This document shows positions 20,850 through 31,738 of a stretch of 64,000 nucleotides of DNA, piece by piece. Source of the stretch: Episyrphus balteatus (lineage: Eukaryota; Arthropoda; Insecta; Diptera; Syrphidae); the NCBI RefSeq assembly GCF_945859705.1, contig NC_079136.1:97091120-97155119 (forward strand), read 5' to 3'. A model generated the notes under the pieces. The model saw only the letters and a program-made list of their open reading frames with translations, did not search any database and had not been told where the DNA came from. The position numbers were made by a program, and so were the translations under genes. Positions within the stretch are counted from its first letter, which is position 1. Each line of letters begins with the position of its first letter.

Positions 20850-23800
20850 CTAAGAAGATGAACTTGTCAGACTCGCCATAAGGAATTCCATTTTATTGAG
20901 AAAACTCTTTCCTTCAATCTTGTCAAATTTCACCTACAAATCAATAAAAATGTTAGAAAAATAGTCTTTCTCTTTTGAATATAGATTAATAATCTTACTT
21001 CTTTGAAATGTCCTCCTAAATTTTCCCAAAATTTTTCAGGCACCAGGGGACTCGGAAAGAAATCTTGCCTCGGACTGCGGGCAATGAAAACTTTAACATC
21101 TATTTGTGGATCACAGCGAATTTGTACTGCAATCATACGGTCACTATTTGGTGATGCCAATAGGCAAGAACTAGCATTGCCAAGAGGTTCAACTTCTCCG
21201 ATTCCCAAATGATTACTATTCGATAGTACTTGCCATGCCATGCAACGAGCTAGATTTAACAAACAAGAGATTTGATGTTGATTTATTTGGCAGAGAATCA
21301 AATCACGAAGTTCTTGAGGTTCATATGACAAGTGCATAACACGTCCATCTCGACAAATGCATTTTAGAGAGCGCTCCTTAACGTGTATTACCAATGATGT
21401 CCGATTTATTGTATCATAGCTGGAAAAAAAATATTCAAATTAATCGGCAATAAACGAAATACAAGGTAAGGAATGGATAAGCCTGAAATGGCTGATGGCT
21501 ACACTTATGACCGTTTTTAAAACAAATAGAAAAATTTCTATGGCAACCAGTTTGAAAAATATTAGATTATTTTCGTTCAGTGTATTTTTAATTTCATCAT
21601 CATCTTACGTTTTAGTTCACCACCACCACGAATGAATGAATTGTATAAATTTCTTTTTTTTTTATAAATTTCTACAATCTACTCACCACACAAGAAGTTA
21701 AAAGTTATTGGTACCAAATTGCAAAAAAGCCTATAATTTAATAAATTAATTTTACTGTATTATCTTAAGTTTTTTTTTCACATTTCAGTCACAAATTAAA
21801 GGTTTTTTTGTTCTGAAGTCATATTTTACAATAATTCTTCTAATACATACATATCTATTAAAAAAATGTTAAAAACGTTGAATAGTGGCTATAGAAAAAA
21901 TAATTTAATTTTTTTTTTTAAATCCAAAGTAGAAAAAAATTGTTAGTTTGCTAATTTGCCAATTACCACTTAAAAGATAAAATTAGGATTGGCTAATAAT
22001 ATTAACTCATAATTAAATTGCGTCTAACAAATATTGGATGTTTTTCGTACCCCAATAAGATTGGGAATGCAACACGAATTTGAAAACGTACCAACATTTT
22101 TGATAAGTTTGCATTGGGCCAAATTGGCCCAATTGGGAGCGAAAATATCAATTTTTCTTTAAATCGTGATCATTAAAAGCCCTGTTCCATTGGAGGTGGT
22201 AGTCTACTATTAGTAGATGTTTTGGTTAATCTAGTACTATCATCTACTCATGCTCTTCTTCCTGAATAGATACGATTTGTATTGAATTCGTTGAAAGTGC
22301 GTTCCATTGAAAATCGCTAGTAAACTACTAGTAGTACTTTACCACCTCAAAATTCAAATAAGTCAAAATTCAGAACAAGCTGTTCCGATGTACAATTGAA
22401 TGTCCACACTTAAACTGAACAAACAAATATTTTTTTCCACTTTGCATTAAAAAAAAAAGTTAAATTATTCAGTTTTAACTTTTTTTTAATGATAATGTAT
22501 TATAAGAATTATTGTGAAATATAACTTAAGAAAAAAACCGATGGAATTTATGCATTTGTGACAGTAATCTGATAAAAGAATTAGAAAATATAGTAAAATA
22601 AATTCATTAAATTAAGATGCCTTCTTTCCCTTTTGGTTTTTGGTACCAATAGCTTTCTAAATACTGTAGTCTGTATATACGATAAAAACTGTTACCATTC
22701 TGAAATTCTTTTTTTCATACAACAAGTGTTTAAAATTTTTCATAAAATATTTTTTTTTTTACATTTTGCATCTGTAGTCTGTATATACGATAAAAACTGT
22801 TACCATTCTGAAATTCTTTTTTTTTTCATACAACAAGTGTTTAAAATTTTTCATGAAATATTTTTTTTTTTTTTTTACATTTTGCATCAAAAAAATAAGT
22901 TCAAAATTTTTTTAAAGGAAAGGTTCAACATTTATGAAAACTGTTATCTTCTTGTGTGGTGAGTCAATCATTGTAGAAAATTATAAAAAAAAAAAATAAT
23001 TTATAAAATTCATTCATTCGTGGTTTTGGTGAATGAAAACGTAAGATGATGAAATTTAAAATACACTTAACCAAAAAAGCTAATATTTTCTAAACTGATT
23101 CCGATATTTGGTTTTAGAACAGTCATAAGTGTAGCTATCAGGCTTATCCATTATTTACCGGACACCCTGTATATTTGCAAAACTATTCAAACTTACCCAT
23201 GAGTTACTATATTAATTTTAACACATGCCATTGTTGGACTGTTCATTGCATTCCAATGTGACACTATCTGCGGATCTTTCACATCTCTAGCCAATGTATC
23301 CAACACATACTGCGTCCGTTTGCGCATAAATATATGTTGTGCCTGGGCAATAATTTGCTCGAGAATAGTTTGTGTTTTTGTCATTTCAAGGAGTTCATGT
23401 CGATCGGCTGCAATTGGACCGGCCAACATGCGTCGTTTACTTGGTCCCATTGGTCCACTAGCCGGATGTGGAAACGGATGATGACTGTTTTTATGATGAA
23501 CTTCACGCAACAATTGATGCAATGAATGCTCCAGAACATGATCATGATCGTTTATCGGTCCCGGTTGGCTTGAATCAAATGTTGTCGAATGACAGAGTGA
23601 GATAATTAGTTGAATTCCTGGAAGAAGTGTAGCTCTAATTTGATTGCCAACAACAACATGTGGAATGGGTGCTTGCATATGAATGGCTTCTCTGGCCAAC
23701 TGACTGAAAAGTTCTTTGCAAAAAAGAACATTTTGCGCAAATTCAAGTGTCTTCTGCCACACTCCTACTTGTTGAGTTATATTCTGCCCAGTTCCCATTA

Positions 23801-24682
23801 GATTTACATTCGCAGTACAAAGATCTTCTTGATCTTTTTGGGTAATAACTTTGATGTAAGCAACACCTTGAAGTTCAGGTGGAACATTGACTCTCAGTGC
23901 CGACGTTGGCTTAGCCACTGGAGGTGCTACACCATTGCCGGCTCCTGTAGGAGTCGTTTCGTCATCAACTACATCTTCAGCTTTGGTAACTTCAAATGTC
24001 CCACTCATTCCAAACTTGGAACCAGCTGTCCGATAGCTAAGATCTCCAATGATGGCATTGGAAACCTTTTTCAAACGCCAATTCTGTCTGAGTCGCAATA
24101 GTTCGATATGGAAGTCGGCAACATTTCGATTTCTTTGCTCACTTTGGCAACTGCGAAGCCTTTCAGCTCCATTAAGAAGCACATTCGCTGCTTGACTTAG
24201 TGCTTTTTTACGAGCATAAACTTGAATGATAGGTTTGGTGTCTTCGGGTTCTTCTGGAACGGGATCTAATACTAAATAGCGCTTGTCTTTTGCAATTGAA
24301 ATTACATCAGACAATACACAAATTTCAGTAAGAGCATCTTTTAGTTTGTTGCGTACGGAGTCCCATGGCCAAAGGCTAGGCTGAAATTGTGATGGATCTT
24401 TTAATTCTTCTTCAGATAATTTGTCTTCTTTTTTCAGATCATCAAGAGATGTTTTGCTGAAATCTATACGTGCTGCACATTTTGTTAAGGTCTCTGAGAG
24501 TGTAGGTGGTCTGGAAATGTTATAATTTGTGAAAATTATTGATAAAAACGCCGGCCATAGGGTTATTGAACTTACGGTTGGTATATCTCTGTTCCGTCGT
24601 AAGTAATTTCTTGTATTTGATTTTCACATGGTGCTTCAACGGAAACATTTACAGAATTTGTCATATTCATTGTATAACTCAT
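20850..24682 (-). CDS. MED17: Mediator complex subunit 17
   Basis: Four exons on the minus strand: 24576-24682, 23197-24510, 20999-21419 and 20850-20933. All junctions are GT-AG and phases agree, giving 641 residues, the usual length for fly MED17. The product is a head-module subunit of Mediator, linking activators to RNA polymerase II in the nucleus. Recognisable stretches include NAIIGDLSYRTAGSKFGMSG, ELQGVAYIKVITQKDQEDLC, GVWQKTLEFAQNVLFCKELF and VKERSLKCICRDGRVMHLSY. The start ATG at 24682 is followed by a short N-terminus ending in DGTEIYQP, as in flies. Introns of 65 bases lie at 20934-20998 and 24511-24575. The third, 21420-23196, is inflated by a transposable element. The last exon (ending MASLTSSSS) is only 28 codons including the stop. 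Confidence 0.95.
21462..23169. mobile_element. TIR element in a MED17 intron (mariner-type ends)
   Basis: The right end reads CAGGGTGTCCGGTAAATAAT on the minus strand, then GGATAAGCCTG. The left end has CAAGGTAAGGAATGGATAAG, then CCTG, with a small deletion. TA flanks both sides. Similarity continues inward for about 190 bases (TACACTTATGAC, CATCATCTTACG, ACGAATGAATGAATT). The interior holds a 100-base direct duplication (about 22664 and 22772, GTCTGTATATACGATAAAAA) and an inner inverted repeat at about 22186-22345 (GGTGGTAGTCTACT / AGTACTTTACCACC). No transposase frame survives. Confidence 0.7.
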
Positions 24683-24899
24683 TTGAAAATCTAGTTTAGT
24701 TTAAAAATTAATTTTATAAAATAATAAATAGAGCTAGATTTCTCCTTATCAAAAGACGCGCAGTAAACAATTTTGTGACTTGTCAAAAAAAAAAAATGAC
24801 AGGTGTCAAGTGAGTTTGACATTTGTCTTGAAGCTTTTAATGTAGATATGTTTGATTCGAATATGCAACTTGTTTCTATGCTAGATACGTTTGATTTGA

Positions 24900-25125
24900 A
24901 TATAGAACATGTTCTTAAAAGCTGCCGATAGCGTTTTTGTCGACGCGACTTTTACGTTTACACACAGTCTAACCGTTCGCGTACACTAAAACCGAATTAT
25001 CGGCCGATATCGGGTCGGAACTACTCGGACGACTTTCTCGGACGACTTTCTCGGACGATCGTCTGCATACACTGCTTCCGATCTAGGACGTCGCTGCCGG
25101 TCTGTAGTCTGTGCCTACGTTCTGT
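24900..25125. repeat. GC-richer short repeats between MED17 and the MITE cluster
   Basis: TCGGACGACTTTC occurs twice in tandem with a third partial unit (TCGGACGATCGTC), inside sequence rich in CG dinucleotides that contrasts with its AT-rich surroundings. There is no frame. It may be a fragment of a further mobile element. Confidence 0.35.
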
Positions 25126-25130
25126 AACTT

Positions 25131-25282
25131 AAGCCTGGTACGCTGCTCGCGCTAAATTTTAGCTGAGATAAAATTCCCATACAAGTTATCGATAACTTGT
25201 ATGGGATCCATTTTATCTTGGCTAAAAATTTTCGATAATTTGTATGGGAGCTAAAATTTAGCGCGAGCAGCGTACCAGGCTT
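25131..25282. mobile_element. Palindromic MITE, AAGCCTGGTACGCTGC family, copy 1
   Basis: 152 bases forming one near-complete palindrome. The ends AAGCCTGGTACGCTGCTCGC and GCGAGCAGCGTACCAGGCTT flank AGCTAAAATTT arms, with a TATCGATA-centred inner palindrome. No frame and no room for a transposase. Confidence 0.9.
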
Positions 25283-25504
25283 TAGTCGAGAACTTCTCGC
25301 ATCGAAAAATTTTGAAACAAAAATTCCATAGATACGTTTCTCTATTTGGAAAAATAACCTGTGTCTGTATCTCGATGTGAAAAGCACCCCTGTAAATTTT
25401 TTATTCCATTGGAATTATTGGAAACTGTCAAAAAAAGGGAAAATATTTGTACCTTTGGCCATCAAAGGTCATATAGACATAGAGTTTTACAAGAAATATC
25501 CCAA

Positions 25505-25576
25505 GGCTCGATAGTCCGAAGGTAGAGCAGTCGGTCAGCGAGTGGAGGGTACCGAGTTCAAGTCGCAGTTAGGGCA
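25505..25576 (+). pseudogene. tRNA-like relic
   Basis: A 72-base stretch has a tRNA-like layout: TAGTCCGAAGGTAGAGC resembles an A box with D arm, and GAGTTCAAGTC resembles a B box and T-loop at the right spacing. The acceptor ends GGCTCGA and TTAGGGC do not pair well and the anticodon stem is not clean. It is likely a tRNA pseudogene or a tRNA-derived SINE head. The T-rich run right after it could act as a polymerase III terminator. Confidence 0.4.
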
Positions 25577-25690
25577 TGTAATTTTTCCTTTTTTTTTTTT
25601 CTTTAATATTCTTTTTTTTATTTTAAAAATTTAAGTGATACAAAAATAAATTACCGTGAACACTATTTCAGAAGTAACATCTCTTATTTA

Positions 25691-25842
25691 AAGCCTGGTA
25701 CGCTGCTCGCGCTAAATTTTAGCTGAGATAAAATTCCCATACAAGTTATCGATAACTTGTATGGGATCCATTTTATCTCGGCTAAAAATTTTCGATAATT
25801 TGTATGGGAGCTAAAATTTAGCGCGAGCAGCGTACCAGGCTT
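25691..25842. mobile_element. Palindromic MITE, copy 2
   Basis: Nearly identical to copy 1 over all 152 bases, with the same AAGCCTGGTACGCTGC / GCAGCGTACCAGGCTT ends. It is flanked by TTTA and TTAA-like sequence. Confidence 0.9.
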
Positions 25843-25919
25843 AATGTAAGATTATCAAATTTTTTTCAAATATCTTACTTTCTCGCATCCTTTTTGCTTG
25901 TGAGTAATTTTGGCAGTTC

Positions 25920-26103
25920 AAGCCTGGTACGCTGCTCGCGCTAAATTTTAGCTCCCATACAAATTATCGAAAATTTTTAGCCGAGATAAAATGGATCCCA
26001 TACAAGTTATCGATAACTTGTATGGGATCCATTTTATCTCGGCTAAAAATTTTCGATAATTTGTATGGGAGCTAAAATTTAGCGCGAGCAGCGTACCAGG
26101 CTT
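25920..26103. mobile_element. Palindromic MITE, copy 3 (184-base long form)
   Basis: Same ends as copy 1, but the centre is longer. GGATCCCATACAAGTTATCG and its complement both occur, so the palindrome is complete and symmetric. This long form may be the progenitor shape, from which the 152-base copies lost part of one arm. Confidence 0.9.
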
Positions 26104-26228
26104 AAAACAAAAACAACATGTTTTCTATTGGGATCATTTTTATTGAACCAAACTTTAGTTTTAATTCTGGTCAATAGAATATTTCTTTTATTATTCGATA
26201 GGGAGACAAAAAAAAGCGATAGAGCATG

Positions 26229-26371
26229 AAGCCTGGTACGTAGCTCGCGCTAAATTTTAGCTCCCATACAAATTATCGAAAAATTTTAGCCGAGCTAAAA
26301 TATATCCCATACAAATTATCGATAACTTGTATGGAAATTTTATCTCGGCTAAAATTTAGCGCGAAAAGCTT
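26229..26371. mobile_element. Palindromic MITE, copy 4 (right end damaged)
   Basis: AAGCCTGGTACGTAGCTCGC begins the copy. The right arm reaches AAATTTAGCGCGA, then breaks into AAAGCTTGAG without the GTACCAGG terminus. Confidence 0.8.
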
Positions 26372-26392
26372 GAGTTGGCAAATGAACAAATA

Positions 26393-26544
26393 TAGCCTGG
26401 TACGCTGCTCGCGCTAAATTTTAGCTCCCATACAAATTATCGAAAATTTTTAGCCGAGATAAAATGGATCCCATACAAGTTATCGATAACTTGTATGGGA
26501 ATTTTATCTCAGCTAAATTTTAGCGCGAGCAGCGTACCAGGCTT
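26393..26544. mobile_element. Palindromic MITE, copy 5
   Basis: Begins TAGCCTGGTACGCTGCTCGC and ends GCAGCGTACCAGGCTT. Its interior and about 140 bases of right flank are repeated almost exactly at 26687-26964. Confidence 0.88.
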
Positions 26545-26964
26545 ATAAGCGAAAAAGAGATGAAAATAGAAATCCGTTTCAATTTGATTCAGATCGTTTA
26601 ATTTTGTAATCATGATCTATATGGACTATTGATAAAACGCATGATTAATCTAGGTGCTATTTATTTTCCATCCATCTAGAAAACTATCTCGCTAAATTTT
26701 AGCTCCCATACAAATTATCGAAAATTTTTAGCCGAGATAAAATGGATCCCATACAAGTTATCGATAACTTGTATGGGAATTTTATCTCAGCTAAATTTTA
26801 GCGCGAGCAGCGTACCAGGCTTATAAGCGAAAAAGAGATGAAAATAGAAATCCGTTTCAATTTGATTCAGATCGTTTAATTTTGTAATCATGATCTATAT
26901 GGACTATTGATAAAACGCATGATTAATCTAGGTGCTATTTATTTTCCATCCATCTAGAAAACTA
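26407..26964 (+). repeat. Tandem segmental duplication, about 280 bases per unit
   Basis: The first unit (about 26407-26684) comprises most of palindromic copy 5 plus unique flank with GTTTAATTTTGTAATCATGA and TTCCATCCATCTAGAAAACT. The second unit (about 26687-26964) repeats both in the same order with hardly any differences. The near-identity implies a recent event. Confidence 0.85.
26687..26822. mobile_element. Palindromic MITE, copy 6 (left end missing)
   Basis: Starts abruptly at CGCTAAATTTTAGC after AAAACTATCT and ends with the full GCAGCGTACCAGGCTT terminus. It is the second unit of the segmental duplication rather than an independent insertion. Confidence 0.85.
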
Positions 26965-26990
26965 GATCGAAAACTGAAAATTTTATAGTT

Positions 26991-27142
26991 AAGCCTGGTA
27001 CGCTGCTCGCGCTAAATTTTAGCTGAGATAAAATTCCCATACAAGTTATCGATAATTTGTATGGGATCCATTTTAGCTCAGATAAAAATTTTCGATAATT
27101 TGTATGGGAGCTAAAATTTAGCGCGAGCAGCGTACCAGGCTT
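26991..27142. mobile_element. Palindromic MITE, copy 7
   Basis: A 152-base copy with AAGCCTGGTACGCTGC / GCAGCGTACCAGGCTT ends. Its centre carries ATCGATAATTTGTATGGG and AGCTCAGATAAA in place of the more symmetric centre of copies 1-2. The copy at 38103 shares these variants, so the two form a subfamily. Confidence 0.88.
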
Positions 27143-28610
27143 TAAACAAAAGTATCAGCGAAAATGTCCACTTTGTATGGACTCGTCTGTTAAACCAAAT
27201 GCACCAAAAGCTCTAATAGCTTTTTGTGCATTTTTGTTTTTGATAAACAAATCATACGTCATAAAACTGACATCTTCTTACTATGAGCTTTCCATTCCGG
27301 GCCATTTTTGTGCCACTTCATGTTCATCTCTCATCACAGTCACAGTACGTACATACATTATACAAAGATTTGTTTCAAAAGTCTTTTTGTTTTCTATTCC
27401 AAAATGAAAATAAGTGTTAATTAATCTTATTTATAGCAAGTTAATTTCCACAAAATTCTTACTAAAGACATTCCAACTTCTCTCACTCCAGGAAAAGTCA
27501 TCAATAATCGGTATGTAAGAAAAACAAAAAATTTTCCTTCAAAACCTTGACTTTATTTTGTGTTCTTTGGACTAATTTGAGTTCATCAACACACCTTAAA
27601 ATGTCCGAAAAACAAGTACAATTTTGATGCAAATTAGCACATGGCCTTTAATCTAGGCAGTGACGTAGAAACCCAAACAATTTTCATTTTGGGAATAAAA
27701 TAAACAAGGCACAAATAAAACTTTCAGAAAAGACAACTAAAGTACCTACCATAAATATAGCCTTCAAGAGTTTAATTTCTCAACTTGAGAGTCATCTGCG
27801 AAGAAACATAATTTAATAGATTGTTGGGATGTTGGGTCAGGACAGGATGTTGGACTAAATCCAATTTCGAGAAAAGCTATTCGACGACACTAGACAGAAA
27901 GTTTTGTCAATTGAATGAATCAGTGTTATTTCAATTTTTGTTAGTAATAATTAAAATTTTACGGTCGGTGCTTTTTATAAATTGTGCAACGAGATGTATT
28001 TTATATTAAATAAAGTAAGCCGTAATCATATTTTGTTACACTTGCCTAAGCAATATGGCGTGGTTTTAGTTTTAGCTTATTCTATTATAGCTTTAATGAA
28101 TATACCTGATACCTAGTGTGGTTGAAGTAAAATGCCCAGTTGCACTTGAGGTCATTACCTTACTATTAGCGCTCCATTCAATTTATTCTTGTCAGATTTT
28201 TGGTCAATATGTTAGCTTATTTGTATGGAAAAGATTTTCAAAATAAAAAAACTATTCTTCCTATACATCTTGTTCGACGCTATTATTATCCGATATCGAG
28301 AGAATTATTATAAATGTAGCTCTCCCGAGTATCTGCTTCGAACAAGTGCTTCACATGTGAAATTCCTTGTTGAACTGAGAAGGGGACAAGCTTCCCGGTT
28401 TTCGATTTATCCATATATGTCTTATTTTCTTGTTTTCCTGTTTTTTTTTTCGACCGTTTCGGAACGTTGCAAATCGGCAGTTGTTGACAAGAGTAATCTT
28501 TAGTTCGATTTCACCCCCGGTGTTGTTGTAAGTGGTTATAGTGGAGCCTATGTAGTCCTAAGTCCTTTATACTATCTCGAAATTATAATTGTCCATGGTG
28601 AGTTTTGCCT
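27143..28610. other. No gene recognised
   Basis: Intergenic AT-rich sequence. Short frames at 27177-27407, 27821-28009 and 28225-28503 show no conserved motif, codon pattern or homology I can name. Confidence 0.5.
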
Positions 28611-28616
28611 AATAGG

Positions 28617-29390
28617 TCAATGAGGAGTGGATAGCGGATACTTGGATTTGCTCTTATTGACCGTTAAACCCATTTTTTTCACTTCCGCTTCGATGCTTTC
28701 AAAAGCGCTACTGACATCAAGCTGTGTTCTTGGGATTATGACAATATCAACATTTATGCAAGCAGCTGGACGGACTTTTAAAAACTGATGCCACTTGTTG
28801 GCGTTAGATTTATGTAGTATTCTTCCAAGGATAATGTTAAAGAAGTCGGATGACAGCGCGTCGCCCTTCAAAAACCTTTTTTGACATCATAATTATCGGT
28901 GAGTTCTTTGCCGAAACTGTTTAAGCCACGTACATTCTATATCGTCATCCTGCGAGCCTGGCAAGCATGCAAATGCTAGACATGGCAACATGCAGCTCGT
29001 CTCTATATTATAATTCTGTTATGATTTTATGTTTCTCGTTTTTTTTTTCTGGTCCTTCGTCAAAGTGTTGACGATGGGCTTAAAACGTTCATATGATACG
29101 GCAAAGAGAACCTCCGTAGTTGTCGCACTTTAGAAGGTCTCTTTTTTTTAAGAATCGGGCTCACAATGTTAAGGTTCATTCTGCGGGTATGTTTTTTTCT
29201 GACAGTATTCGGTAGATGGTGCAAACCTAATCTCAACTAGGTCTTCTCCTGCTGCTTTAAACAGGTCGACTGCAAAATCTGTAAGCTTCACCCGCTTTAT
29301 TCGACTTAAGTTTGGATATGACTTTCTTCACTTCGTCCAAGTTTGGAGAACGGAAATGCCGGCAACACTTCGTCGCCCGAGAATTGTTTT
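28617..29390 (-). pseudogene. Degenerate LINE reverse transcriptase
   Basis: On the minus strand, broken frames from about 29390 downwards read in order CTIYRILSEKNIPAE, LKKRDLLKCDNYGG, then KGDALSSDFFNIILGR and IIPRTQLDVSSAFESIEAEV, KKMGLTVNKSKSK. This is the fingers and palm region of a non-LTR reverse transcriptase found in many insects. The catalytic YADD box has decayed: the position before IIPRTQ reads INVDIV. Multiple frameshifts and stops make it a dead 5'- and 3'-truncated copy. Confidence 0.75.
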
Positions 29391-30358
29391 GTTTTGTTTT
29401 TGGAAAATCGCATTCAAAGGTTTGCGTTGCTAAAAAAACAAAATAGCGATGAAGTTTTTTTCAACTTTTAATAGAATTTTTTGTGGGATATCTTTTTCTT
29501 ATTTTTTTTAGTTAAAACTCTATTGTTTTTCAAATTATTATGGTTTGTCGTAAACTCATTTTTTACGAAAAATCAATATTAATGTGATGCTTATTTTGTT
29601 AATATGGACAAAATGAAAACTAATTATCTCAGTAACGGTACACGATAGAAAAAATCTGACAACAGAACTGAAAAGAGCTCATTACTACATATCCAGTTTA
29701 AAAAAAGTACATTTTGGCGTTTGCGACAAAACAATACTCGGACGACGACTTCTATTAATCCAATTCTCCTCCTTCGGAGGACACAAAATCACTTATGCTG
29801 TGACTCTTTCTCGTGGGACTAGTCAAGGTTTTTAAAAGCCGTCGTCGTTTCAATCTTGCTGATTGCTTAAGTTTGTTATATTATAAACAATTCCTACTTT
29901 TGATTTTAAGATGAAAATTCTGAAATATAATACGCCCTAATCGTTTCCACTTCCATTTTTATTTTTGTGGCACTGAACTACCGAAAATATGTTTTCAGAA
30001 AACTAGAATCAAACCATTGAGGGTATATACAAACAACACCTCAATGCCTCAACTGAACAATATTGGTCTGGGTGGTTACTGAAGAGCAACACTTGCCACA
30101 CAGCATATATAATAATCGATTTATTCCAGCTGAGATTTTTAAAAGCAAACATCTCATGAGAGATCATTAGGTTTGACGCTGTGCGATCTCTTGCTTTTTG
30201 TTTTTTTTTTTTTAATCTTGCGCTTCCGCCAATAAGCAATTTACAATTCCAAGGCTCAAGGCCTAGAGCAATTACAATGCTTGTCAAAAAGTCAACAACA
30301 TTTTCATCAGAGCCGCGTGGCCATTTGCTGAATATCACTCATTCTTTCTTAACAATAT
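29391..30358. other. No gene recognised
   Basis: AT-rich sequence between two LINE relics. The minus-strand frame at 30009-30338 has an unconvincing composition and no motif I recognise. Confidence 0.45.
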
Positions 30359-31202
30359 AGCTGCGTTCTTTTGGGAGTATTTAAAGCTGTTTTGAACTAT
30401 GTACTTTTTAAATAGAGTAAGTGTAGCTGAAAGCAACTTTAAGTACTTTTTTTTTACACTATCAGTTCATAGCCGAAGAGCGCTTATATCAAGCACCGTC
30501 TTGTGACCATTTGCCAACACATAACTGTTTTATCCGGCTCATCACTTAGTGCAGTGTTAGTAGTTAGTAAGCAAATAATAACTACAAAAAACGTGCACTA
30601 AGAAAAAAACATTGAATTCAATATTAAATGAAACAAACATTAAAGAAATACAAACAAAATAATTACTTGAGCAACAAAAAAGACATAAAAACAAACACAA
30701 ACATTTATGAGCTTGGTACACTGGTTTTTAAGACAGTTTTTAATCTATTTTTATTAAAGTTTAAATCAAAAAGGTTTGAATTTAAATTTAAAAGTTTGCA
30801 CATGTGTGTTAAAGGTTCATGCAAGCCATAATTTGTTCGGTGTGGTGGAATATTCATTAAATCCAAGCATCGGAGGCTATAAGCACCCCCTCGATAGTTA
30901 AAACCAACAGAATTAAGTAAATTTGATGCATCAATTACGCCTGTGATTAACTGGTGAATGAAGATTATGTCATTGTTAACCCTCCTTTGAGCCAAAGTTT
31001 GAATCTGAAGGAGATTAATTCGATGTTCATAAGGAGGAAGATTATAAGGATCAGACCATGGCAGTCCTTTTAAGGCGAAACGAATGAAATTACGTTGTAC
31101 TGATTCCAGTCTTACATTATGGGTCTCGTAAAAAGGAGTCCAGACTTGCGATGCGTACTCAAGTACTAAGCAGTAGATAAATGCCCTCAAAAGAACGCAC
31201 CT
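30359..31202. mobile_element. AGCTGCGTTC-family MITE interrupted by a LINE fragment
   Basis: Left end AGCTGCGTTCTTTTGGGAGT, with inner TTTGAACTATGTACTTTTTA and CAACTTTAAGTACTT, matches the MITE at 14906. The right end, CAGTAGATAAATG then AAAAGAACGCACCT, lies 700 bases away at 31172-31202. Between them is a minus-strand LINE fragment. AATAT flanks the outside on both sides. Confidence 0.6.
30705..31190 (-). pseudogene. Non-LTR retrotransposon RT C-terminal fragment
   Basis: A 160-codon minus-strand frame contains LVLEYASQVWTPFYETHN, VRLESVQRNFIRFALKGLPW, LPPYEHRINLLQIQTLAQRR and IIFIHQLITGVIDA. These are the conserved segments after the RT core in Jockey/CR1-type LINEs. The catalytic domain is absent and the upstream edge coincides with the MITE right arm. 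It is a 5'-truncated insertion, distinct in sequence from the copy at 13500. Confidence 0.8.
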
Positions 31203-31729
31203 AATATCACAAAAATAATTATTTATTTTGATATTAAAATTAAAGAGTGTGTCGTTATTGGAACACTTTATATACTAAGTTCTCCAATGTTTTTAATCTT
31301 GAACAGTGTTTAAATGTTTAACATTCTAATTCTTATAATAGCTGATTCATTGCTTTCGTCGTGAATCTTGTTTCATAATTAAACAATAACAATAAAACTT
31401 ACATAATTCAAATTAATGATTATTTTTTTCTTTCTTTGTGTTTGGCAAAGAAAACAAAAAAAAACAAGTCAAAATATTTGATGTCATTTATACAAGCACA
31501 TATAAACATTCGAGATATTAACACGAATATTATGATAAAGTAACTATCGTGATCTTGATTAAAATACGAATTTAATGTATTTTTGTATTGGATGCAAAGT
31601 TCAACTTTATATTTGATCATAATTATTGTTCTTAGCGTAATCTTGTTTATCATTTAGTTATGGTTTTTTTTTTTGCTATAAACACCATTTGCCAGAGCTT
31701 GAATTTCATATGTTTTGACATTTTTTCAG
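31203..31729 (+). other. Upstream region of spartin, with a splice acceptor
   Basis: AT-rich, no frame. TTTTTTCAG ending at 31729 is a good splice acceptor 9 bases before the ATG, so the gene probably has a 5' untranslated exon upstream. I could not place that exon. Confidence 0.4.
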
Positions 31730-31738
31730 TTTGTTGCA

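Noticed and set aside
22633..22962. A 109-codon frame with an internal repeat inside a MED17 intron
   Set aside because: It translates the 100-base duplication of the TIR element and consists largely of Phe and Ile from T-runs.
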